Source of the DNA: an uncultured Kiloniella sp.
Lineage (GTDB): Bacteria > Pseudomonadota > Alphaproteobacteria > Kiloniellales > Kiloniellaceae
NCBI RefSeq assembly: GCF_937128705.1
Contig: NZ_CAKZMP010000182.1
Coordinates: forward strand, 1 to 37,112
DNA length: 37,112 nt
Reading direction: 5' to 3'
Shown here: positions 8,607 to 17,457 of the stretch, one piece after another
How the letters are laid out: every line of letters starts with the position of its first letter
Position numbering within the stretch: the stretch's first letter is position 1
The notes under the pieces: model-generated
What the model saw: only the letters and a program-made list of their open reading frames with translations
Told to the model about the DNA's origin: nothing
Databases searched by the model: none
Program-made: the position numbers and the translations under genes

Positions 8607-10933
8607 AGGGAATAGATAAAGTTGCCGTTATTGGCGCTGGCGTTATGGGGGCTGGTATTGCAGCGCAAATTGCGAATGCCGGTGTGGCTGTTTTGCTGTT
8701 TGATCGCCCGTCAGAAGATAACGAAGATCGCAATAAGATAGCAAAAGATGCTATTGGTAAACTGGTCAAAAGCAATCCTGCTGCTTTGATGAACAAGCGG
8801 AATGCTAAGCGCATTACACCTGCGAACACAGAAGATGATCTCAAGCTGTTAGCTGACTGCGATTGGGTCGTTGAGGCTATTATTGAAGATGTAGCAATTA
8901 AGCAGACGCTCTACAAAAAAATAGATAAATGCCGCAAAAAGGGCGCAGTTGTCTCGTCGAACACCTCTACTCTGTGTCGCGAACAACTTGTTGCTGATTT
9001 ACCCGAAAGTTTCAGACGCGATTTTCTGATTACTCACTTCTTTAACCCGCCTCGTTATATGCGGTTACTGGAACTCGTCTCGGGTTCTGAAGTATCCGAA
9101 GAACAGTGCAAACTTATTGAGAGATTCTGTGATCGCAGCTTGGGTAAGGGCGTTGTTCATTGTAAGGACACGCCGGGATTCCTTGCTAATCGTATCGGTA
9201 TTTTCTGGCTGCAATGTGCCGTTGTCGAGGCCATGAAACAGAATATTTCCATAGAAGTTGCAGATGCAGTAATCGGACGGCCTTTTGGTATCCCCAAAAC
9301 AGGTGTTTTTGCCCTTTTGGATATGGTTGGCTTGGATCTTATGCCCCATGTTCTTTCATCAATGTCGGGAAGCCTGCCGCCTGAAGATCCTTTCCACGAA
9401 ATTTATCAGGAACCGGAGTTGATCAAGACGCTTATTGCTGATGGTTATACCGGGCGTAAAGGCAAGGGGGGCTTTTATCGTCTAAAGCCTGATAGTGCTG
9501 AGAAGATAAAAGAGGCGATTGATTTAAAGACAGGTCAATACACAAAAGCGGAGCGTCCCTCCGTCGCAATTGTTAAAAAGGCTGGTCGTAAGAACCCGCG
9601 CAAGGTTTTTGAAGATGACAGCCCTGCTGGACGCTATGCCTGGTCTGTTATGTCAAAAACCTTGGCGTATGCAGCATCACTTGTCCCGGATGTTTCTGAC
9701 GATATTGAAGCCGTCGATGAAGCCATGCAACTGGGGTACAATTGGAAGTATGGCCCTTTTGAGCTGTTGGATCAAATTGGCGTAGAATGGTTTTGTACTA
9801 GATTGCAGTCAGAAAACACAGATGTGCCTGCTGTGCTGAACTCTGTTGGTAAGGGTAAGTTCTATCGTAAATCCAAAGGTTTTAGGGAAGTTTTTGGGCA
9901 TGAAGGTCAATACTTAAAACGCTATCCTAATGCCGGGGTTCTTAAGCTTGATGATATTAAAGCGAGATCAAAGCCTGTACTGCGTAATCCTTCTGCATCC
10001 CTATGGGATCTTGATGATGACGTCTTGTGCCTGGAATTTCATAGCAAAATGAACTCTCTCAATCTTTGGACCTTATCTATGATGGACCGGGCAAGAGAGA
10101 AAATTGAAACCAGTGAATACAAAGCACTGGTTGTTTATAATGATGGAACCAACTTTTCTGTTGGGGCGAATATAGGCTTAATGTCTGTTGCTGCCAGACT
10201 TTGGGCCTATCCCTTTATCGATTATATGGTTCGTCGCGGTCAGGAAACCTACAAAGCATTGAAATTTGCACCATTCCCTGTTGTCTCTGCCCCTTCGGGG
10301 CTTGCGCTTGGTGGGGCTTGTGAACTGCTTTTACACAGTGATGCGGTACAGGCACATGCCGAAACCTATACCGGGCTGGTAGAGGTGGGCGTTGGTATTA
10401 TTCCCGGATGGGGTGGGTGTAAGGAAATGATGTGTCGCTGGGCACTGGCGACGGACACGCCAAAAGGACCAATGCCGCCTGTGTCCAAAGTCTTCGAATT
10501 GATCGGACTGGCGCAGGTTGCCAAGTCAGCAGAAGAAGCCCGGGATATGAAAATCATTCGGGCGGGTGATGGAATAACCATGAACCGCGACCGTGTTCTT
10601 GCTGATGCCAAAGAGCGTGCGCTTGAACTGGTTTCTGGGTATCACCCGCCAACAGCGGTTGAAATAACCCTTCCGGGTGAAAGTGGAAAAGTTGCCTTGG
10701 ATCTGGCTGTGGCTGGTTTTCGAAAATCAGGGAAGGCCACGCGACATGATGTTGTCGTTTCGGCTGCTCTTTCCACTATCTTGAGTGGAGGAGATACCGA
10801 TATGACAGGCAACGTCAGTGAAGACAAACTGTTGGAGTTGGAGCGTGAAGCGTTCCATGCCTTGTGCCGTCACCCTGATACGATTGAGCGCGTACACCAC
10901 ATGCTCAAGACCGGTAAGCCGCTGAGGAATTAG
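8603..10933 (+). CDS. 3-hydroxyacyl-CoA dehydrogenase / enoyl-CoA hydratase fusion (FadB-like, dehydrogenase first)
   Basis: Bifunctional enzyme for the two middle steps of beta-oxidation. The 776-aa protein starts with an NAD-binding Rossmann fold, GAGVMGAG (11-18). It carries the dehydrogenase His145 in HFFNP with the LLELV segment, then the C-terminal dehydrogenase domains (to ~430), and ends with a crotonase-fold hydratase. Both hydratase catalytic acids are present: Glu574 in GGACE and Glu594 in GLVEVGVGIIPGWGG. The domain order is the reverse of E. coli FadB/FadJ, where the hydratase is N-terminal, so those symbols are not applied. GGAGG in the end of fadA serves as its ribosome binding site, and the ATG overlaps the fadA stop by 4 bp. 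It probably assembles with the thiolase encoded just upstream. Confidence 0.92.
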   Translation: MKGIDKVAVIGAGVMGAGIAAQIANAGVAVLLFDRPSEDNEDRNKIAKDAIGKLVKSNPAALMNKRNAKRITPANTEDDLKLLADCDWVVEAIIEDVAIKQTLYKKIDKCRKKGAVVSSNTSTLCREQLVADLPESFRRDFLITHFFNPPRYMRLLELVSGSEVSEEQCKLIERFCDRSLGKGVVHCKDTPGFLANRIGIFWLQCAVVEAMKQNISIEVADAVIGRPFGIPKTGVFALLDMVGLDLMPHVLSSMSGSLPPEDPFHEIYQEPELIKTLIADGYTGRKGKGGFYRLKPDSAEKIKEAIDLKTGQYTKAERPSVAIVKKAGRKNPRKVFEDDSPAGRYAWSVMSKTLAYAASLVPDVSDDIEAVDEAMQLGYNWKYGPFELLDQIGVEWFCTRLQSENTDVPAVLNSVGKGKFYRKSKGFREVFGHEGQYLKRYPNAGVLKLDDIKARSKPVLRNPSASLWDLDDDVLCLEFHSKMNSLNLWTLSMMDRAREKIETSEYKALVVYNDGTNFSVGANIGLMSVAARLWAYPFIDYMVRRGQETYKALKFAPFPVVSAPSGLALGGACELLLHSDAVQAHAETYTGLVEVGVGIIPGWGGCKEMMCRWALATDTPKGPMPPVSKVFELIGLAQVAKSAEEARDMKIIRAGDGITMNRDRVLADAKERALELVSGYHPPTAVEITLPGESGKVALDLAVAGFRKSGKATRHDVVVSAALSTILSGGDTDMTGNVSEDKLLELEREAFHALCRHPDTIERVHHMLKTGKPLRN

Positions 10934-10997
10934 CCGTCGTTTAGAAATTTGGCCAAAGTTTGAGATTAATAAATCAAAAGAAGAAGAGGTTCCCGTT

Positions 10998-13418
10998 ATG
11001 ATTATCCTTTTCACATTCCTACTTGCGATTATTGTTCTCGCGACGCTGTTATATCGCGGGCAAGGATTTTGGGGATGGGTGTTGGCTCTTCTTGTACTTA
11101 TTGCTGGGGGTGATCTCGCCGGGATGCCAACCGTATTAACTGGATGGGCAATCATCTTTACAGCTGTTCTTTCTGGCTTGTTTGGAATTCAAGGCATCAG
11201 GCGGCCTTTTCTCACCGCAGGATTGATGAAAATTGTCAAACGCAGCCTGCCAAAAATCAGCGAAACAGAACAAACTGCATTGGATGCAGGTACCGTGTGG
11301 TGGGATGCTGAAATATTCAGTGGTCGTCCGGATTGGACGAAGCTGGAAGAATTTAATGTTTCTGGACTAACAAAAGAAGAACAGGCTTTTGTGGATGGGC
11401 CAGTCGAAGAAATTTGTCAGGAAACAGATGATTGGAAGATCGCTCAAGACCGCGATTTGCCCGAAGAACTCTGGCAAAAACTAAGGGACATGAAGTTTTT
11501 TGGGATGATCATTCCCAAAAAATACGGGGGGCTCGGTTTTTCTGCCCAGGCGCATTCTGCTGTGGTTTTGAAGCTCTCATCTCGATCTCTGCCTTTGTCC
11601 GTTATTGTGATGGTGCCTAACTCTTTGGGGCCTGCGGAACTTTTACTTCACTATGGGACGGAAGAACAAAAAGATCACTACCTCCCTCGTTTGGCCACCG
11701 GGGAAGAGATGCCCTGTTTTGCTTTAACAGAACCAAAGGCGGGGAGTGATGCGGCCTCTATCCAAAGTCATGGTGTTATTTGTGAAGAAAAAATAAAGGG
11801 CGAGAAAGTTCTGGGTATTCGCCTTAACTGGCGCAAACGCTATATCACGCTGGCCCCCGTTGCGACGGTTATTGGATTGGCCTTTAAACTAAGTGATCCC
11901 GATGGTTTGCTGGGCGATAAAGAGGATCTTGGGATAACCTGTGCCCTGATCCCGAGAGATACAAAGGGCATGTCAATTGGACGACGTCATGATCCGATGG
12001 GTATTCCTTTCCCAAATGGTCCCATTGAAGGCAAAGATGTTTTTATTCCAATAAGCTACGTTATCGGTGGAGAATATGGCGTTGGTCAAGGTTGGCGCAT
12101 GTTGATGGAATCCCTTGCGGCCGGTCGATCAGTTTCTCTTCCGTCCTTGTCTTTGGGGGCGTCACAGTTGGCGACCCGTGTGACCGGGGCCTATTCTGCC
12201 GTTCGTCGGCAATTCGGATTACCAATCGGAAAATTTGAAGGGGTCGCGGAGCGTCTCGCGCGAATTGGAGGCTTAACTTATGGGATGGATGCGGCGCGTC
12301 AATTGACCTGTGCCGCTGTTGATGCTGGTGAACGTCCTTCCGTGTTATCGGGAATTGCCAAGGCCTATTTAACCGAGAACATGCGGACAGTTTTTTTGGA
12401 TGCTATGGATATATTGGGCGGTGCAGCCATTTGCCGCGGCCCAAAAAACCTTCTGAGCAGAGCCTATGATGGACTACCCATTGCCATTACTGTTGAAGGC
12501 GCGAACATTCTGACCCGGTCCATGATTATCTTTGGGCAGGGCTCCATTCGCGGACACCCCTTTGTTCCCAAAGAGCTGGAGGCTGTGGCAAAGAACAGCC
12601 TCAAAGATTTTGATGATGCTTTCTGGGGGCATATCAACTTTACAGTTTGTAATGCCGCCAGAGCTGGGATTGATGGTTTGACCGCAGGCCGGTTTCTTAA
12701 GGTCAAAGGGACGGCAAAAGCGCGCCGCCACAAACAGTTGATCACCCGCTATTCGTCTGCGTTTGTTTTGGTCGCGGATGTTTCCATGTTGCTTTTGGGG
12801 AGTAGTTTAAAGCGGCGCGAAACGCTCAGTGGGCGTCTTGCGGATGCTTTATCCTGGCTCTACCTGGCGACAGCAGCAGTGAAACGTTTTGAGGATGAAG
12901 GGAGTTTGAAAGAAGACGAGCTTTATCTGGACTGGTTTTGTGCCCATGCCTATCAGGAAATTGAACAGGCATTGCTAACAATAACACATAATTATCCGGT
13001 TAAGTTTGTCGGAACGATGCTTCGGTTACGTTTGTTCCTGTTGGGCCGAAAAGCCCATGGTCCGACTGATATGCAAAACATTGCGCTGGCTAATCGTATG
13101 ATGGGCGACCTTGGTGGGCGCGAGAAACTGTCTCGTGATATTTCCGTCTCGGATAACCCGGATGATGCCATGAGCGCTTTGGAAGAAGCCTATCGTAAAA
13201 TGCTGGCTGTTATTCCACTGGAATCCCGTATCCGCACCGCCCGTAAAACTGGTATTTTGAGGGGTGTTGCACGCGAAGATCTTTATCATGCCGCTGTTGA
13301 AAAGGGTGTTGTTGATGAGGGCGAATACCAGCAGTTGCTGGAAGCGCAAAACCTAGCGGATGCCGTCGTGGAAGTGGATGACTATAGCCAGACAGCTTAC
13401 AAAAGGCTTAAGGGATGA
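10998..13418 (+). CDS. fadE: Acyl-CoA dehydrogenase, FadE type, membrane-anchored
   Basis: FAD enzyme for the first oxidation of acyl-CoA in beta-oxidation. At 806 aa it matches the unusually long FadE class (E. coli FadE is of similar size) rather than the ~380-aa soluble family. Residues 1-75 hold two to three hydrophobic segments, suggesting membrane attachment. The core from ~150 contains ALTEPKAGSDAAS, the flavin/substrate region and the catalytic Glu500 in the VEGANILTRS motif. The C-terminal ~230 residues are the extra helical domain typical of FadE. AAGAAGAGG precedes the start. It is the last gene of the operon, 64 bp after the dehydrogenase/hydratase, and is followed by a long stem-loop. 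Confidence 0.93.
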   Translation: MIILFTFLLAIIVLATLLYRGQGFWGWVLALLVLIAGGDLAGMPTVLTGWAIIFTAVLSGLFGIQGIRRPFLTAGLMKIVKRSLPKISETEQTALDAGTVWWDAEIFSGRPDWTKLEEFNVSGLTKEEQAFVDGPVEEICQETDDWKIAQDRDLPEELWQKLRDMKFFGMIIPKKYGGLGFSAQAHSAVVLKLSSRSLPLSVIVMVPNSLGPAELLLHYGTEEQKDHYLPRLATGEEMPCFALTEPKAGSDAASIQSHGVICEEKIKGEKVLGIRLNWRKRYITLAPVATVIGLAFKLSDPDGLLGDKEDLGITCALIPRDTKGMSIGRRHDPMGIPFPNGPIEGKDVFIPISYVIGGEYGVGQGWRMLMESLAAGRSVSLPSLSLGASQLATRVTGAYSAVRRQFGLPIGKFEGVAERLARIGGLTYGMDAARQLTCAAVDAGERPSVLSGIAKAYLTENMRTVFLDAMDILGGAAICRGPKNLLSRAYDGLPIAITVEGANILTRSMIIFGQGSIRGHPFVPKELEAVAKNSLKDFDDAFWGHINFTVCNAARAGIDGLTAGRFLKVKGTAKARRHKQLITRYSSAFVLVADVSMLLLGSSLKRRETLSGRLADALSWLYLATAAVKRFEDEGSLKEDELYLDWFCAHAYQEIEQALLTITHNYPVKFVGTMLRLRLFLLGRKAHGPTDMQNIALANRMMGDLGGREKLSRDISVSDNPDDAMSALEEAYRKMLAVIPLESRIRTARKTGILRGVAREDLYHAAVEKGVVDEGEYQQLLEAQNLADAVVEVDDYSQTAYKRLKG

Positions 13419-13430
13419 GCTGTTTTTTTT
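13392..13430 (+). terminator. Weak terminator-like hairpin with T-run at the fadE end
   Basis: ACAGCT (13392-13397) pairs with AGCTGT (13418-13423), followed directly by a run of T to 13430. The loop is 20 nt and the stem only 6 bp, so this alone would be a weak terminator. The larger stem-loop at 13456-13491 follows. Confidence 0.35.
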
Positions 13431-13455
13431 AGTTGTCCTCATTAAGAGATAGTTT

Positions 13456-13491
13456 CCGAACGTTTGATGGGAGAAGGCATCAAACGTTCGG
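13456..13491. terminator. Long perfect stem-loop between convergent fadE and the decarboxylase gene
   Basis: CCGAACGTTTGATG (13456-13469) is perfectly complementary to CATCAAACGTTCGG (13478-13491), a 14-bp stem with an 8-nt loop. Neither flank has a T-run, so it is not a textbook intrinsic terminator. It may block read-through in both directions or protect 3' ends of the fad mRNA. Confidence 0.6.
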
Positions 13492-13514
13492 GAGTAAAGC
13501 TATAAAAGGTGAGA

Positions 13515-14477
13515 TTAAATTTTATTTTCTTGAACTTCGGCTTTTATAACTGTCTCGAAATACTCGATTGTTTTCTGCAAACCTTCCTTAAGCTGTACTT
13601 TGGGAGACCAGGATAGATCTCTTGTAGCTATAGATATATCCGGCTTTCGCTGAGTGGGATCATCTTGAGGTAAGTCTTTGTAGATAATTTTCGATTTGGA
13701 TCCTGTCAGTTCAATAACAAGTTCGGCAAGCTCTTTGATCGTAAATTCGTTTGGATTACCGACATTTATTGGTCCGGTAACTTTGTCATCTGTTTGCATC
13801 AATAAGATCATAGCTTCGACAAGATCATCACGATAACAGAATGACCGGGTTTGTGTTCCATCCCCATAGATCGTTATATTGTCGTTTTGCAATGCCTGCA
13901 TAACAAAATTTGAAACAACACGTCCATCATTGGGGTGCATACGCGGGCCGTAGGTATTGAAAATACGTAAAACTTTTATCCGCAGCTGATGTTGACGCCA
14001 GTAATCAAAGAAGAGTGTTTCAGCACAACGCTTGCCTTCATCATAACAAGAACGAATACCTATTGGATTTACATTACCCCAATAGTCTTCTGTTTGTGGA
14101 TGTACTTCGGGGTCTCCATAAACTTCAGACGTCGAGGCTTGCAGGATTTTGGCATTGGTTCTTTTGGCCAGACCAAGCATGTTTATAGCACCGTGCACTG
14201 ATGTCTTTGTCGTTTGCACAGGATCGTGTTGATAGTGGATAGGGGATGCTGGACAGGCCAAGTTGTAGATCTCGTCAACTTCTACGTAGAGAGGGAAACA
14301 GACATCATGCCGCATTAATTCAAATCTTGGATGTCCGATAAGGTGCTCTACATTTCTTCTGGTACCAGTAAAGTAGTTATCAACACAAAGCACTTCGTTC
14401 CCACGCTCTAGCAGTCGTTCGCAAAGGTGGGAGCCTAGAAAACCTGCTCCGCCGGTGATCAATATTCTTTTGTTCAT
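13515..14477 (-). CDS. UDP-glucuronate decarboxylase (UDP-xylose synthase family)
   Basis: Short-chain dehydrogenase/reductase that oxidises and decarboxylates UDP-glucuronate to UDP-xylose using bound NAD. The 320-aa length matches the family. The NAD-binding GGAGFLGSH lies at 9-17, the TSEVYGDP active-site segment with Glu118 follows, and the catalytic pair is Tyr145 and Lys149 in YDEGK. The [17 protein letters not shown]-like block (here [16 protein letters not shown]) is typical of these enzymes. AAGGTAG precedes the ATG. A dTDP-glucose 4,6-dehydratase would be the main alternative, but the [14 protein letters not shown] and [12 protein letters not shown] signatures favour the decarboxylase. 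It lies 35 bp downstream of the GT61 gene in the same direction, forming a two-gene unit. Confidence 0.9.
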   Translation of the reverse strand: MNKRILITGGAGFLGSHLCERLLERGNEVLCVDNYFTGTRRNVEHLIGHPRFELMRHDVCFPLYVEVDEIYNLACPASPIHYQHDPVQTTKTSVHGAINMLGLAKRTNAKILQASTSEVYGDPEVHPQTEDYWGNVNPIGIRSCYDEGKRCAETLFFDYWRQHQLRIKVLRIFNTYGPRMHPNDGRVVSNFVMQALQNDNITIYGDGTQTRSFCYRDDLVEAMILLMQTDDKVTGPINVGNPNEFTIKELAELVIELTGSKSKIIYKDLPQDDPTQRKPDISIATRDLSWSPKVQLKEGLQKTIEYFETVIKAEVQENKI

Positions 14478-14512
14478 TTTGTTCTACCTTGGGCGCTCAC
14501 CCTACTTGACGG

Positions 14513-15538
14513 TCAAGAATGGCCTAATGCTGTAGCCAAGCATTGTTCCACTGTTGCCGGATTAAGTGTCATGTTGCTTTTATTGTCTATACTATCTGCA
14601 ATCAAGTATTGATAAGAATGACGCATAGAGTGAGACAGATTGAAATAACATTGATTAATTTCAACGTTGCTTGGATGGAATTCAATTACGTTTCCACCTT
14701 CTGGCATAAACATAATGTTGGTTAAACCTGCTCCGTGGGGGGCGATAATAAGTTCGCAAGAAGCTGCGAGCTCTATTTGTTCTGTGAAAGAGAGCTTTTC
14801 GAAACAGACAGGTTCGACATTAAATTTATTTAGAATTGGTAAAATTTCATCTTCATTCGCGACAAGACGGTTGGGTGCCATTTTACGGCTGATATACACA
14901 CGACGTTTGGGCGGTGTTGTTTTTGCCCAAGGCTGTCTGAACTTTTCGGCAACTGCCCTTATTGTCGGTGAATGATTGTTACCGACATCTCCTGCGTAGG
15001 TTGGTAAGAATAACTTCTCAAACCTTATGGAAGCGAGATCATGTTTTATATATTTAGGCTTATTCTCTCCTAGAAGTTCCAACGAAATTGGGATGAACTT
15101 AGGATTTATACAAATTTTAGACAGATATAATTGTGCGGTTACACCATTTTTCCGAGCGAGATATAGACGGGGAATTGTATCTGTTAGCCAATGATAATAG
15201 TTGTAACTCCAAACATCAGAGATCCAAAGACCTTCTGAGGATTGTTGTCTTTGAAGGTTGGAGAGGAATAAGCGCAGTCTTCCCTTTAACCTTTTTTTTC
15301 GGGCATCTGGTTGCCTGTGTGGGTTAAAGGCTTCTCTTACAACGTTGGCGTCTGACCAGACCCATCCGTTGCCAAGAATTACAGCATCATCAATTGTCAG
15401 TAGATCACTTCCTGGAACGGTTTGTTCTATTGCATTTTTGAAGAGATGCTTGTCATCCGATTTGATATTTCTTGGATAATCACGACGAACAATTATAGCC
15501 TCTGTTAGGGATGTTCGCTGGATTTTATCAGGCTTCAT
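14513..15538 (-). CDS. Glycosyltransferase family 61 protein (DUF563)
   Basis: A 341-aa protein ending in the GT61 signature HGAGLTNIMFMPEGGNVIEF, preceded by a nucleotide-sugar-binding fold (KRRVYISRKMAPNRLVANEDE). GT61 contains plant beta-1,2-xylosyltransferase and O-linked N-acetylglucosaminyltransferases; bacterial members act on surface glycans. The neighbouring UDP-xylose synthase suggests that the donor is UDP-xylose (inference). No membrane segment is evident, so it is probably cytoplasmic. There is no good Shine-Dalgarno sequence before the ATG at 15538. The gene is visibly richer in A+T than the fad operon, which hints at acquisition. The palindrome CTTGAC-G-GTCAAG (14505-14517) overlaps its stop codon. 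Confidence 0.85.
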   Translation of the reverse strand: MKPDKIQRTSLTEAIIVRRDYPRNIKSDDKHLFKNAIEQTVPGSDLLTIDDAVILGNGWVWSDANVVREAFNPHRQPDARKKRLKGRLRLFLSNLQRQQSSEGLWISDVWSYNYYHWLTDTIPRLYLARKNGVTAQLYLSKICINPKFIPISLELLGENKPKYIKHDLASIRFEKLFLPTYAGDVGNNHSPTIRAVAEKFRQPWAKTTPPKRRVYISRKMAPNRLVANEDEILPILNKFNVEPVCFEKLSFTEQIELAASCELIIAPHGAGLTNIMFMPEGGNVIEFHPSNVEINQCYFNLSHSMRHSYQYLIADSIDNKSNMTLNPATVEQCLATALGHS

Positions 15539-16001
15539 AAAGGAAGTGCCTCTATCAGACTTCTAAATTTAAGGTTGCTTGTCCTATTACATAATCCAAT
15601 AATTGGAGCAACTTAATTATGACAAACTGGTCTTAAATGAACAAAGAAGCAGTTCTATTTTAAGCTTTTAAAATGGTTCTATAAAATCAATGTAATTGTA
15701 CTAATTTGGCTTCAAGATCCGTAAAATTGTTAAGAAAAACAGGTTGTAAGTAAAGGTAAATTATAGCACTTATCAGTTTCAGAGTGATAAGCTAATTTAA
15801 TTAGGCGATGGGTAACTCTCGTATTGTAATATCAGGGCATGATTTTAATTGTTATCCGATTGATGTTAATCAATAGAGATTGAATAAACCTTGAACTATA
15901 TAAGCTGTGATATACAGCAAATAACATCAGCGTGTTTTAATGACATGATGTGCTTTTGTTGAAGAAAATTCGACATAGAAGAAAGATTGCTGGGGGAAAG
16001 T
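15539..16001. other. Divergent intergenic region between the GT61 gene and sthA
   Basis: A 463-bp AT-rich stretch with no credible gene. It holds an inverted repeat CTTATCA (15769-15775) / TGATAAG (15785-15791) with a 9-nt spacer, and a perfect FNR-type box at 15860-15873 (listed separately). The sthA ribosome binding site GGGGGA (15992-15997) is at its right end. The GT61 promoter must lie towards the left end, but no clear hexamers were identified. Confidence 0.5.
15860..15902 (+). promoter_or_regulatory. FNR/FixK-type box and -10 element upstream of sthA
   Basis: TTGATGTTAATCAA at 15860-15873 matches TTGAT-N4-ATCAA exactly. A TATATA at 15897-15902 lies downstream; if transcription starts near 15908, the box is centred at about -41.5, the class II activator position for FNR/CRP-family proteins. 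The sequence match is direct; the regulator and oxygen control are inference. The site is ~130 bp before the sthA ATG and points away from the GT61 gene. Confidence 0.6.
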
Positions 16002-17393
16002 ATGGAACGGTATGAACTTGTTGTTATCGGAAGTGGGCCATCAGGGCGGCGGGCTGCTGTTCAGGCTGCGAAATGGAACAAACGAGTTCTTGTTATTGAA
16101 AAAAGTCCTGCGATCGGCGGTGTTTCTGTTCATACCGGTACATTGCCAAGTAAGACACTACGGGAAACAGTTCTGAACTTGTCAGGTTGGCGTGAGCGTA
16201 CTTTCTATGGTCGTTCCTATCGTGTGAAAGATAATATTACCGCGGAAGACCTTCTCGAACGGTTGCATATGACCTTGCAGCACGAGGTGGACAATCTTGA
16301 GCATCAGTTTGTCCGTAATAAAGTTGATTGGATACAAGGGCTTGCACACTTTGTTGACTCTAATACGCTTGAGGTTGTTGATGACGAAGGTGAGGTGACG
16401 TCTGTGCATGGTGATAAAATTCTTATTGCCACGGGCACGCAGCCTCACAGGCCTGATTACATTCCCTTTGATGGGGAGACGATCATTGATAGCGATGAAA
16501 TTATTGATTTAAAAACCTTGCCGAGGTCACTTGCCGTGATAGGCGCCGGGGTTATCGGTATTGAATACGCGACCATATTCAGTGCATTGGATGTTGCCGT
16601 AACGGTTATTGAGCCAAGAGAGACGATGCTCGATTTCATTGATCGAGAACTTATTGCTGAATTCACGCACCTTCTCAGACAGCAAAATGTCACTTTCCGT
16701 TTTGGGCAAGGGGTCGAGAAAATCACGAAGATCGAGGGCGGAGGTAATACGATTACGCTGGAAAACAAGCGTATCGTTAAGGCCGATATGGTTCTCTTCT
16801 CTGCTGGGCGAATGGGTGCGACTGATAAACTGGGGCTTGATAAAGCTGGCATAACGGCTGATCATCGTAACCGAATTCAAGTTAATGAAAATTTTCAGAC
16901 TGAGGTTGACCACATTTATGCTGCGGGGGATGTCATTGGCTTTCCGAGTTTAGCGTCAACATCCATGGAGCAGGGACGCATCGTTGCCTGTCACGCATTT
17001 GAGCAAGATGCTTATGACGCGCCTGAATATTTCCCTTATGGAATTTATTCTGTCCCGGAAATGTCGACGGTTGGTATGTCAGAGGAAGAAGTCCAACAGC
17101 GGGGTATTCCATACGAGTGCGGTGTTTGTCACTTTCACGAAACCGCTCGGGGACAGATTATGGGCCTCAGCCACGGTATGATGAAAATGATTTTCTCGCT
17201 TAAAACCCGACGTCTTCTTGGGGTGCATATTGTCGGGGAAGGGGCGACAGAGCTTATTCATATTGGGCAGGCCGTTCTCAATCTAAAGGGCACGCTGGAA
17301 TATTTTGTTGAGAACACATTCAACTATCCAACCCTTGCCGAGGCTTATAAGGTCGCAGCGCTGGATGCGTGGAATAGAATGCCGTCTGAATAG
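16002..17393 (+). CDS. sthA: Soluble pyridine nucleotide transhydrogenase (SthA)
   Basis: Flavoprotein that moves hydride between NADPH and NAD+, chiefly re-oxidising excess NADPH. The 463-aa length is close to E. coli SthA (466). FAD-binding GSGPSG lies at 10-15, a second dinucleotide fold at VIGAGVIGIEYA, the second FAD motif at IYAAGDVIGFPSLAS, and the dimer interface (NYPTLAEAYKVAAL) at the C-terminus. The redox-active CX4C of lipoamide dehydrogenases is absent (GGVSVHTGTLPSKT), as expected for SthA. An in-frame TTG lies at 15987, but the ATG at 16002 is preferred because GGGGGAAAG sits immediately before it. The FNR-type box upstream suggests expression under low oxygen. A 10-bp stem terminator follows. 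Confidence 0.93.
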   Translation: MERYELVVIGSGPSGRRAAVQAAKWNKRVLVIEKSPAIGGVSVHTGTLPSKTLRETVLNLSGWRERTFYGRSYRVKDNITAEDLLERLHMTLQHEVDNLEHQFVRNKVDWIQGLAHFVDSNTLEVVDDEGEVTSVHGDKILIATGTQPHRPDYIPFDGETIIDSDEIIDLKTLPRSLAVIGAGVIGIEYATIFSALDVAVTVIEPRETMLDFIDRELIAEFTHLLRQQNVTFRFGQGVEKITKIEGGGNTITLENKRIVKADMVLFSAGRMGATDKLGLDKAGITADHRNRIQVNENFQTEVDHIYAAGDVIGFPSLASTSMEQGRIVACHAFEQDAYDAPEYFPYGIYSVPEMSTVGMSEEEVQQRGIPYECGVCHFHETARGQIMGLSHGMMKMIFSLKTRRLLGVHIVGEGATELIHIGQAVLNLKGTLEYFVENTFNYPTLAEAYKVAALDAWNRMPSE

Positions 17394-17411
17394 TTTAGGT
17401 AAGAGAATTGC

Positions 17412-17450
17412 GCTCACGGTCAGTTTCTACGAACCAGACCGTGAGCTTTT
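17412..17450 (+). terminator. Stem-loop terminator after sthA
   Basis: GCTCACGGTC (17412-17421) pairs perfectly with GACCGTGAGC (17437-17446), followed by TTTT. It sits between convergent sthA and the OsmC gene and probably ends the sthA transcript. Confidence 0.75.
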
Positions 17451-17457
17451 AGCTGAT

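Noticed and set aside
13989-14201. Small plus-strand frame inside the UDP-glucuronate decarboxylase gene
   Set aside because: Antisense to a conserved enzyme, with no independent evidence of coding.
15897-15930. CRP-like TGTGA site near the sthA promoter
   Set aside because: TGTGATATACAGCA lacks the matching TCACA half site.
16002-17393. sthA as dihydrolipoamide dehydrogenase or mercuric reductase
   Set aside because: The redox-active CX4C pair is missing and the length and GGxxxHTGTLPSKT pattern fit soluble transhydrogenase.
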